From contig JAFGDI010000298.1 of assembly GCA_016932145.1 (NCBI GenBank), positions 1 to 7,654 on the forward strand: a stretch of 7,654 bases of DNA. The letters run 5' to 3'. Shown here one piece after another: positions 1-5,808 of this stretch. A program made the position numbers and the translations under genes. The notes under the pieces are model-generated. The model was not told the DNA's origin, did no database searches, and was given only the letters and a program-made list of their open reading frames with translations. Each line of letters starts with the position of its first letter. The first letter of the stretch is position 1. Source of the stretch: Sedimentisphaerales bacterium. GTDB lineage: Bacteria; Planctomycetota; Phycisphaerae; Sedimentisphaerales; SM23-30.

Positions 1-3
1 TGT

Positions 4-36
4 TCGATAGCCTATCGATATATCATTATCGATAAT
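4..36. promoter_or_regulatory. Cluster of TATCGATA-type palindromes (putative operators)
   Basis: Two perfect inverted repeats lie close together: TCGATAG-C-CTATCGA at 4-18 and ATTATCGATAAT at 25-36. The core octamer TATCGATA occurs at 13-20 and 27-34, so the repeats are 14 bp apart start to start. The second palindrome overlaps the -10 box of the leftward promoter at 25-53, and the first would cover its transcription start and early transcribed region. That is the usual position of repressor operators. The regulator is not identifiable, and AT-rich palindromes can arise by chance. Confidence 0.45.
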
Positions 37-53
37 AATTTATCTATTGTCAA
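25..53 (-). promoter_or_regulatory. Sigma-70-type promoter for a gene left of the window
   Basis: Read on the minus strand there is a perfect -35 box TTGACA (48-53), a 17 bp spacer and a -10 box GATAAT (25-30, five of six consensus bases). Transcription would start near position 18 and leave the window leftward. It lies downstream of the terminator at 146-183, so it most likely serves a separate gene outside the window. The palindromes at 4-36 overlap it. Confidence 0.6.
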
Positions 54-145
54 GCCATTTGTTACTTTTTTATCAATTAAATCTTACAGCAGCCTTATGC
101 GAAATTTCAGTCGCTATTATAACACTTTTTTTATTATATATTTAC

Positions 146-183
146 AAAAAAAAGAGCAGCCTTTTACAACTGCCCTTTTTTTT
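146..183 (-). terminator. Intrinsic terminator of the B12-fold gene
   Basis: An inverted repeat pairs 146-159 with 170-183 around a 10-nt loop. In the minus-strand RNA the stem contains GGGCAG against CUGCUC, with one G-U wobble, followed by eight U residues (the A-run at 146-153). On the plus strand the same position would be an A-C mismatch, so the minus direction is favoured, although the T-run at 176-183 could also allow some plus-strand termination. It lies about 64 bp after the stop codon of the gene at 247-963. Confidence 0.75.
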
Positions 184-246
184 GGCTTTTTTTCTATCGC
201 CAGAATAAATCTCATCTCCTGAAACTTATCCGGACCTGCATTTATT

Positions 247-963
247 TTAGATATTTACTTCTTCTATGTTCTCTTCACGCAGCCTGGAACGCCTTGAGCG
301 ACGCTTGGACGATGGCTTGGCCTTACGGTCTGTCAACGCTATCTGCAATGCCTCTCGAGCTGTAGGTGCAAACAGATCAGCACCAACTTCTTCCCATAAA
401 CCCTCTGCACGATTAAATACACCCCCTGAAAGCATTATTCTCATTCCCGGACAGGAATCCATAGCTCTCATCGAATCTATCAGACGCCTTACATCTGGTG
501 CCCCGCTTGGCTTGGTACCATAAATAAACAATATGTGTGGCTGAAAACCCGTTGTCATTGATATTACTTCATCATTGGGCACACCACCACCAAGAAAACG
601 AACTTCCCAGCCTTCTGACTCAAACAGGTCTGAGCACATCTGGGCACCCAGCTCTTCCGGCTCATCATCGGCACATACTATTATTATCTTGCGACCATTA
701 CCATAGGCGTGTGGCAGCTTGCTCTGCAACTGATCCACCAATGTACGATTGATCCTTGTTGCCATATGCTCTGTTATACGGTCGATCTTATCCCCGCGAT
801 ACAGACGGTCGATCTCTTCCATTATCGGCCAGAAAAGCTCTGTATAAATTGTACAGGCAGGTGTCCCCGTCTGTAGCGACTCACTTAATATCTCTCTGCA
901 ACCTCCCCTGTCGCCGGCCAATACTCTTTCAAGATATCTCATTCTGTACATACCAAAATCCAT
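247..963 (-). CDS. Stand-alone B12-binding-fold protein, CarH/LitR-like sensor region with degenerate ligand motif
   Basis: The 238-residue product has a four-helix cap domain (about 5-85) followed by a Rossmann-like cobalamin-binding fold (about 92-212). Supporting motifs are a CarH-like cap signature Y55-x9-E65-H66 (CarH has W-x9-EH), the segment E101-P-E103-E-L-G106 at the B12 motif, S179-G-G181, and a GADLFAPTAREAL segment near 194-206. In cobalamin binders the motif is D/E-x-H-x-x-G, with His as lower cobalt ligand; here that residue is Glu103, so His-ligated cobalamin binding is doubtful. No MerR-type helix-turn-helix is present. The C-terminus (about 213-230) is very basic, with KRRSRRSRLR, which might bind nucleic acid or a partner. 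The ATG at 961-963 is chosen because a strong Shine-Dalgarno precedes it; a TTG at 979-981 would overlap that site. Monocistronic: an upstream terminator at 1195-1243 and its own at 146-183. The fold is fairly sure; ligand and function are unknown. Confidence 0.8.
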   Translation of the reverse strand: MDFGMYRMRYLERVLAGDRGGCREILSESLQTGTPACTIYTELFWPIMEEIDRLYRGDKIDRITEHMATRINRTLVDQLQSKLPHAYGNGRKIIIVCADDEPEELGAQMCSDLFESEGWEVRFLGGGVPNDEVISMTTGFQPHILFIYGTKPSGAPDVRRLIDSMRAMDSCPGMRIMLSGGVFNRAEGLWEEVGADLFAPTAREALQIALTDRKAKPSSKRRSRRSRLREENIEEVNI

Positions 964-970
964 AATAGCG

Positions 971-979
971 TCCTTCCTC
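971..979 (-). promoter_or_regulatory. Shine-Dalgarno site fixing the start at 963
   Basis: The minus strand reads GAGGAAGGA, then seven bases, then ATG (961-963). An in-frame TTG at 979-981 would place this site inside the coding sequence, so the ATG is the better start and the protein is 238 rather than 244 residues. Confidence 0.75.
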
Positions 980-1085
980 AAAGGTTAGTAATTGTTTATT
1001 CTGCGTCCTTAATTACTTGTCGTTTATGACAACAATACTATCGACTGACATCTTGAAAAATGTTTAGCTAAAATCTCTATTTTTT

Positions 1086-1242
1086 CTATCTTAACATTTA
1101 TTTCACCAACTCCTACTACGGAAAAACATACCAGAAAAACCATAAACAACTACAAATAAACACTTTATATCAATAAACCCTGAATAGTAAGGGCAAAAAA
1201 ATATGTTAAGATAGGAAGAAATAATTCCACCTATCTTAACAT
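1086..1242. repeat. Three copies of a 12-bp sequence, CTATCTTAACAT
   Basis: CTATCTTAACAT occurs at 1086-1097 and again at 1231-1242, and its reverse complement is at 1203-1214. The last two form the arms of the dsbD terminator. The first stands alone about 120 bp upstream of the B12-fold start codon. It may be a remnant of a duplicated terminator arm or a binding site; nothing else in the window decides this. Confidence 0.5.
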
Positions 1243-1243
1243 A
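1195..1243 (-). terminator. Intrinsic terminator of dsbD
   Basis: A perfect 14-bp inverted repeat pairs 1202-1215 (TATGTTAAGATAGG) with 1230-1243, with a 14-nt loop. On the minus strand it is followed directly by seven T residues (1195-1201). It starts 24 bp after the dsbD stop codon. The stem is AT-rich but long and uninterrupted. Confidence 0.75.
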
Positions 1244-1267
1244 CTAACATTCTGAATTAACAATTTA

Positions 1268-3103
1268 CTATCGCTTTAATGCTTTCAAAGCAGCATCCAG
1301 GGTAAATATATCTCGCAATATTATGGGCTTACCAGGATCTTCAGGGTGAAATACCACGCTAAACGGAACAGACTTACTGCCCAGACGCTCCAGTTCTGCC
1401 TTTATGGCATCATTCTGATTAGTCCAGTCAACCTTGAGAAATAAGGTATTACTACTTTTAATCGCCTGAGCAAAAGCATCAGTATTCAGAACCGTAGCCT
1501 CAACAAATTTGCAATTTGGACACCAGTCGGCGGTAAATTCCATAAAAACTGGTCGGCCCTGAGCCAGAGCATCTTCTCTTGCCGATAATATCTCGGCAAA
1601 GCTAAGCCCATTTGCCTGCTCCATATCAGAGCTACCCCCGGCAAAACCAGCATAACCAACTACCAATATCAAGACTAAAGCCAACATACGAACTATATAT
1701 CTCTTAAAAGGCGGGGTCATAAAATTTACCACCTGAAAACTCAGCCAGAACCCGAAGGCTATTGTCAATGCCAGAAATAAAAGTGGTACTACCTGATTTG
1801 AACTGAACCAGGTAACCATATAAACAGCAACAGCGAGCATAATATAGGCAAAACCTTCTTTTAGCCGAACCATCCAGTTGCCAGCCGCAGGCATCTTATC
1901 TAACAGACTGGGAAAGGCAGTTAAAAGCACATAAGGAAACGCCATACCCACGCCTATACTGATAAATATTACCAGAGACATATAGGCCGACTGACTTAAG
2001 GCCCATACTAAAATGCCGCCCAAAAAAGGAGCACTACAAGGCGTTGCCAATAAAGTTGCCATAATTCCCATCATAAAAGTCCCGGCATAACCGCTGCTCA
2101 CCGCCCCGGCACTGGACAACCTCAATGGTAGTACCACTTCAAATAGCCCCAGCATGGACAGGGACATTATAAATACCAGCAAGAACATGCCCATACGAAA
2201 TGGCAAATATTGAAACTGCTGACCATAGGCCATATTAAATACTGAAAGCACCAGACCCAGGACAGCAAATAACAAGATAATGCCAGCGGAAAATGCCAGC
2301 GACAGTTTTAAGGCTTTATAACTATCGCCACTGGCTTTAGCATGTTGACCCTGCTTGATTATACTCAATACCTTCAGAGGAATTACAGGCAACACACAGG
2401 GCATAACATTCATGATCAGACCACCCAGCATTGCCAGTAATATATTGCCAACTATAGATACAGATGAGCTTACTGGCTCTGAAACCTCTGACACCACATC
2501 ATTAACAGGCTGAAAATGACCTGTCAATGGAACTCCAGAGAAAATACTGCTTTCATTGTTCGACACAATGGGCTCAACTGCTACAGATGTCGCAACAGAG
2601 AAACTCTCGGACCAGGGCAAACACTGCGTTTCTGTACAATACAACCCTTTCAGCGACAGGTCTAGCTCTAATTTATCTCCAACATAATCCTCGGTCAATC
2701 TCAAGGGAAGATATATAATTACCCTTCCATCATAGACCATATCGGTACTGCCAATATTTTTATCTTCATATTCATATCCTGTCGGGTATATGGGCGAGGC
2801 AAACTCGACACCAGCAACAGCCTTATATTCCAGGGTAGTGGGCAGCCCAATACCATCAGTATTTGGATTGGCATATAAATGGCCATCAGGTTCTATGTCC
2901 AGCACTATAGCGAGAACCGATTCTGTCCCCACTGCAAGGGTACTATGGCTGTTAACCACCTCAACTCGCACCGCAGGTTTTGCCTGCTCTGGCACAGCCA
3001 CTGCCGGGGTTTTTACCGAGTCCAAACCAAAACCAGGCTGAAACTGGCCTGACGAGAGACCACACAGCATGAACAAAGCCATTACTATCAACAAGTTACG
3101 CAT
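1268..3103 (-). CDS. dsbD: Thiol:disulfide interchange protein DsbD (three-domain, full length)
   Basis: DsbD carries electrons from cytoplasmic thioredoxin across the inner membrane to periplasmic oxidised proteins, such as disulfide isomerases and cytochrome c maturation factors. All three modules are present in 611 residues. There is a signal peptide (about 1-19) and a periplasmic N-terminal domain with the redox pair C156-x4-C161. A transmembrane domain of about eight helices (218-488) has C236 in MPCVLPV and C356 in ATPCSAP. A C-terminal thioredoxin-like domain carries C528-P-N-C531 in ADWCPNC. Each of the six cysteines needed for the relay is in its expected place, so it should be active. 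C14 in the signal peptide lacks a proper lipobox. The ATG at 3101-3103 has only a weak AGGTG ribosome site. It stands alone between two terminators (3218-3259 and 1195-1243), so it is probably monocistronic; its substrates cannot be read from the context. Confidence 0.95.
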   Translation of the reverse strand: MRNLLIVMALFMLCGLSSGQFQPGFGLDSVKTPAVAVPEQAKPAVRVEVVNSHSTLAVGTESVLAIVLDIEPDGHLYANPNTDGIGLPTTLEYKAVAGVEFASPIYPTGYEYEDKNIGSTDMVYDGRVIIYLPLRLTEDYVGDKLELDLSLKGLYCTETQCLPWSESFSVATSVAVEPIVSNNESSIFSGVPLTGHFQPVNDVVSEVSEPVSSSVSIVGNILLAMLGGLIMNVMPCVLPVIPLKVLSIIKQGQHAKASGDSYKALKLSLAFSAGIILLFAVLGLVLSVFNMAYGQQFQYLPFRMGMFLLVFIMSLSMLGLFEVVLPLRLSSAGAVSSGYAGTFMMGIMATLLATPCSAPFLGGILVWALSQSAYMSLVIFISIGVGMAFPYVLLTAFPSLLDKMPAAGNWMVRLKEGFAYIMLAVAVYMVTWFSSNQVVPLLFLALTIAFGFWLSFQVVNFMTPPFKRYIVRMLALVLILVVGYAGFAGGSSDMEQANGLSFAEILSAREDALAQGRPVFMEFTADWCPNCKFVEATVLNTDAFAQAIKSSNTLFLKVDWTNQNDAIKAELERLGSKSVPFSVVFHPEDPGKPIILRDIFTLDAALKALKR

Positions 3104-3177
3104 ATTTACACCTATGCCTTCCTTAACAAAATCACCTAAGGCATCTGTCTGATACCCATAAACTTTAACTTCTTACA

Positions 3178-3183
3178 ATTATA
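3178..3183 (-). promoter_or_regulatory. dsbD: Possible -10 box of the dsbD promoter
   Basis: A perfect TATAAT on the minus strand lies about 75 bp upstream of the dsbD start and just downstream of the preceding terminator, where a promoter is needed. The sequence at 3201-3206, 17 bp upstream, reads TCTCTT and is not a recognisable -35 box. The call rests on position and the -10 hexamer only. Confidence 0.4.
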
Positions 3184-3217
3184 GTACGAAATAACTGGAG
3201 AAGAGATTGAATTTTGC

Positions 3218-3259
3218 AAAAAAAATCCGCCGGGGCTAATTTCTCAGTCCCCGGCGGAT
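3218..3259 (-). terminator. Strong intrinsic terminator of the cheW-receptor operon
   Basis: A perfect 11-bp GC-rich stem pairs 3225-3235 (ATCCGCCGGGG) with 3249-3259 around a 13-nt loop, followed on the minus strand by a run of eight T residues (3218-3225). It lies 57 bp after the receptor stop codon and separates the chemotaxis unit from dsbD. A smaller 6-bp hairpin (CAGTCA at 3275-3280 with TGACTG at 3290-3295) sits between it and the stop codon. Confidence 0.93.
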
Positions 3260-3316
3260 AACACAGTTTATCGTCAGTCAAACAACCACTGACTGTTATA
3301 ATCTCAACTTTTCAGT

Positions 3317-4957
3317 TTAATTAAACTCATCAAACCCATCATTTTCAAACGGGATCATCAATTCAGCTTCTCTAGTACTTTTATTAGTTGCAGAAGCAGA
3401 CTGACCAGAAGTATGACTACCAGCAGCGATAGTATGGAACGCCTGATCTGACTTACTCATTGATTTATTCGGCTTGCCGGCACTTGACAATGGCTTTGCT
3501 TTTGACTTACCACTATTATTACTGGCTGATTTACTTGTACCGACAATATCCTGCAGCTCTTTAACAATATGCATTACCTGACTTGCAGCACTGGCAGACT
3601 CTTCAGCATTAGCGGCATTAGCCTGGGTTACCTTATCCATCTGGTTCATCGATATATTTATCTGATCGATGCCCTGAGCCTGTTCCTGACAGGCGGAATT
3701 TATCTCTGCCACCAGATCATTAACCTTCTGCACTGAAGCCGTTATCTCATTAAGCGAGCTGGCTACCTCATTGGTTATCTGCACGCCATTATTAGAATTC
3801 TTCACAGATTCCTCTATCATAACCGAAGTATTCTTAGCTGCATCTGCTGAACGCATAGCAAGATTTCTCACCTCTTCTGCAACAACAGCAAATCCCTTAC
3901 CAGCCTCACCGGCACGAGCAGCTTCAACCGCAGCATTCAAAGCCAGCAGATTAGTCTGGAACGCTATCTCATCGATAGTCTTTATGATCTTACTGGTCTC
4001 TTCTGATGATTTCTGTATTTCCAATATAGCAGTATTCATTCTCTGCATAGCATCAGAACCACTCAGAGCGGCCCTGGTCGTCTCAGATGACAACTGGTTT
4101 GCCTGCTGAGCATTATCAGCATTTTGTTTGGTCTGGGCAGCGAGTTCTTCCAGCGAACTTGATGTCTCTTCCAGGCCGGCTGCCTGTTCTGTTGCACCCT
4201 GTGCTAATTGCTGCGATGCCTGAGCCACCTGACCGCCGCCACTATTGAGATTTTCAATTATATCACGGAATTTATCTGCCAGGGTATTAAGCTCATGACT
4301 GCTGAGCGTCTTAAGACCGCCAAACATAGCCTTGAACGGCCTGACCACACTATTAACAGTAACAGAGCCAACGACAAGACAGACAACTATACCAGCCGAT
4401 AGCAGTGCATAAACCGTAGTTGCCGCACTTGTGCTCTGACGAGCTGCTTCACTGGCAAAATTCTCAGCTCTCTTGGCTGACTCCTGGATAAGTGGCACTA
4501 TATCATCAAGAACCTCAGTTACGATCTCATCTGCTTTAACCTTTACCAGAGTCTTAACCTGCTCAGTGTCACCTGATTTTGCTTTTACATCTCTGACAAC
4601 TGACATGAGATTGGCCAGATCACTCTTTAGTTCTGATATTATTGCCTTATCACCCAGATAACTCTTGTCCATTATATCCAGATCAGCTAAAGCCTTAGCA
4701 TTCAGGCCGTCAGCTTCACCAAGTATGGTTGAAACACTATCTGCATCAGCAAGAGCGGCTTCTTCCAGTACTATCTGAATAGCCTGAAAACCAGAGCGCA
4801 CCTGCAATGCTGAAGTAGTAAATTTATATGAATAATTATACAAAGTCTGGGTATTATCAGCTATTGCTGACATCTTATTGGCAGAAACAACCACTATAAC
4901 CACTGTAACAACAGTAGATACAATAAAGCCAAGAAAAATCTTATACGATAATTTCAT
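3317..4957 (-). CDS. Methyl-accepting chemotaxis protein (two-TM chemoreceptor)
   Basis: This 546-residue inner-membrane receptor signals through CheW to the kinase CheA. It has TM1 at 7-27, a mainly helical periplasmic sensing region (about 28-181), TM2 at 182-203, and a compact HAMP-like segment (about 204-238). A cytoplasmic coiled-coil hairpin follows (about 241-475), with the conserved tip around 329-367 (DEIAFQTNLLALNAAVEAA and onward). Candidate methylation sites matching [AS]xx[EQ][EQ]xx[AS] are at E263-E264, E270-E271 and E452-E453. Residues 476-535 form a low-complexity Ser/Lys/Ala linker ending in GFDEF (541-545), which fits the x-[HFYW]-x-x-[HFYW] pentapeptide that tethers CheR or CheB. 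The HAMP is short: AS1 (RPFKAMFGGLKTL) runs almost directly into AS2 (ELNTLADKFRDIIENL), without the usual connector. The ATG is preceded by AGGAAGG at a good distance. It lies 61 bp after cheW and is probably co-transcribed with it. The ligand is unknown. Confidence 0.96.
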   Translation of the reverse strand: MKLSYKIFLGFIVSTVVTVVIVVVSANKMSAIADNTQTLYNYSYKFTTSALQVRSGFQAIQIVLEEAALADADSVSTILGEADGLNAKALADLDIMDKSYLGDKAIISELKSDLANLMSVVRDVKAKSGDTEQVKTLVKVKADEIVTEVLDDIVPLIQESAKRAENFASEAARQSTSAATTVYALLSAGIVVCLVVGSVTVNSVVRPFKAMFGGLKTLSSHELNTLADKFRDIIENLNSGGGQVAQASQQLAQGATEQAAGLEETSSSLEELAAQTKQNADNAQQANQLSSETTRAALSGSDAMQRMNTAILEIQKSSEETSKIIKTIDEIAFQTNLLALNAAVEAARAGEAGKGFAVVAEEVRNLAMRSADAAKNTSVMIEESVKNSNNGVQITNEVASSLNEITASVQKVNDLVAEINSACQEQAQGIDQINISMNQMDKVTQANAANAEESASAASQVMHIVKELQDIVGTSKSASNNSGKSKAKPLSSAGKPNKSMSKSDQAFHTIAAGSHTSGQSASATNKSTREAELMIPFENDGFDEFN

Positions 4958-5018
4958 TTTATACCTTCCTCGTTATCTATCACTTATACTTATGACTCTC
5001 GGATTTAACCAGCCTGGC

Positions 5019-5495
5019 TTAAAATCCAGTAAGGTTACAACCAGCCAGTACTTTTTCAATATCCAGCAGGATTTTCACTGCCTTGCCTATCTTGGCCATA
5101 CCAGTTATAAACTCTACTTCTTTGGACTCGCCAAAAGCCGGCGATGGCTCTATCTGCTCAGGGCGAATATCCTGAACTTCAGATACACTATCAACAATGA
5201 TACCAACAAAGACCGTACGCTCATCACTACCTATTTCTACTACGAGAATGCAGGTTTCGTCAGTAATTTCCTTTTCTTCCATTCCGAACTTCTGCCGCAA
5301 TGAAACAACCGGTATTACCTGACCACGCAGATTGAGCACTCCTTTAACTTCAGGCGGAGTTTGTGGTACCTCAGTAACTTCCTGATAGCCAATGATCTCT
5401 TTAACCTTTAATATTTCGATACCAAACTCTTCTGTACCAACAGCAAAAGTCAGATATTTACCAGCATGAGCCATTTCTCTTGTCATCTCAGACAT
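5019..5495 (-). CDS. cheW: Chemotaxis coupling protein CheW
   Basis: CheW is the cytoplasmic adaptor that joins chemoreceptor tips to the kinase CheA in signalling arrays. The 158-residue product is a single CheW domain of usual length, with the N-terminal YLTFAVGTEEFGIEI strand region (14-28), the conserved NLRGQVIPVVSLR block (55-67, including R57) and a C-terminal ILLDIEKVL strand-helix (142-150). No receiver or extra domain is fused. The ATG at 5493-5495 has an AAAGGGG ribosome site eight bases upstream. It is the first gene of a two-gene unit with the receptor that follows, and a sigma-28-type promoter lies about 50 bp upstream. Confidence 0.96.
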   Translation of the reverse strand: MSEMTREMAHAGKYLTFAVGTEEFGIEILKVKEIIGYQEVTEVPQTPPEVKGVLNLRGQVIPVVSLRQKFGMEEKEITDETCILVVEIGSDERTVFVGIIVDSVSEVQDIRPEQIEPSPAFGESKEVEFITGMAKIGKAVKILLDIEKVLAGCNLTGF

Positions 5496-5547
5496 AATTC
5501 ATACCCCTTTATGTTAGGAATAATTTTTTTCAATACCCTCAGAACTA

Positions 5548-5574
5548 TCATCGGCGTAACAGTGTTACACTTTA
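5548..5574 (-). promoter_or_regulatory. Sigma-28 (FliA-type) promoter of cheW-receptor
   Basis: The minus strand reads TAAAGTGT (5567-5574), exactly 11 bases, then GCCGATGA (5548-5555). The enterobacterial sigma-28 consensus is TAAAGTTT-N11-GCCGATAA, so each box matches at seven of eight bases with exact spacing. The predicted start near 5541 gives a leader of about 45 nt before cheW. This implies expression of the coupling protein and receptor with the late flagellar genes, as is known for receptor and che genes elsewhere. Confidence 0.8.
5556..5568. promoter_or_regulatory. Palindrome GTAACAgTGTTAC inside the sigma-28 promoter
   Basis: This is a perfect 6-bp inverted repeat with a one-base centre. 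It fills the promoter spacer and overlaps the end of the -35 box by two bases. A protein bound here would block the promoter, but the palindrome may be coincidental because the spacer has no known sequence requirement. Confidence 0.3.
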
Positions 5575-5760
5575 ATTCATATAAAAACCAAACCGCGACT
5601 ATAATTGCAAATGCCGCTCAAAATAGCCAAAAAGAACGATAATAACCTGAATTTCAATGCAAATAGTAAACCCGACAATATTTATAGGACTATCAAAAAA
5701 CATTTATTCCAGACTGATATATTTGGTTAATAAAATTTTAAGGCCTATAACCTGATCACT

Positions 5761-5801
5761 AAAAAACATATCCCTGACACACTGGCAATGCCAAAAGTGT
5801 G
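5761..5801 (-). terminator. Weak terminator candidate after the protease gene
   Basis: A hairpin (CACAC at 5778-5782 pairing with GTGTG at 5797-5801, plus an inner TGGC/GCCA) begins 8 bp after the protease stop codon. On the minus strand six T residues (5761-5766) follow only after an 11-base gap, so this is not a canonical terminator. Some read-through into cheW is possible. Confidence 0.3.
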
Positions 5802-5808
5802 CCCTTAC

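Larger units (their letters stand above)
964..1267. other. Non-coding spacer between dsbD and the B12-fold gene
   Basis: This 304 bp AT-rich stretch has no credible gene on either strand. It holds the dsbD terminator (1195-1243), an extra copy of the terminator-arm sequence (1086-1097), and the ribosome binding site of the following gene (971-979). No clear sigma-70 promoter was found for the B12-fold gene. The nearest sigma-28-like boxes (1038-1045 and 1059-1066) are spaced two bases too far apart. Confidence 0.7.
5496..5808. other. Non-coding gap between protease and cheW
   Basis: This 313 bp gap has no credible gene on either strand. Its left part holds the cheW ribosome site and the sigma-28 promoter. 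The right end holds a weak hairpin just after the protease stop codon. The middle (about 5580-5760) is AT-rich, and I see no conserved element in it. Confidence 0.65.

Noticed and set aside
15..36. Fur box at the left edge (GATAATGATA on the minus strand)
   Set aside because: The first ten bases match the 19-bp Fur consensus, but the second half does not; the TATCGATA palindromes explain the sequence better.
116..124. Extended -10 box TGTTATAAT on the minus strand
   Set aside because: It is in a very AT-rich stretch with no -35 box at normal spacing, and a far better promoter for the same direction lies at 25-53.
1038..1066. Sigma-28-like boxes (TAAACATT and GTCGATAG) upstream of the B12-fold gene
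   Set aside because: The spacer is 13 bases instead of 11 and both boxes are weaker than in the cheW promoter, so it is probably chance.
3061..3103. Lipoprotein signal in DsbD based on Cys14
   Set aside because: The residues before Cys14 (F-M-L) do not form a lipobox; a normal signal peptidase I site near residue 19 is more likely.
4878..5303. Plus-strand open frame of 141 codons opposite cheW and the receptor start
   Set aside because: It lies antisense to two well-recognised genes, has no family resemblance and spans the gap between them; it is a shadow frame.
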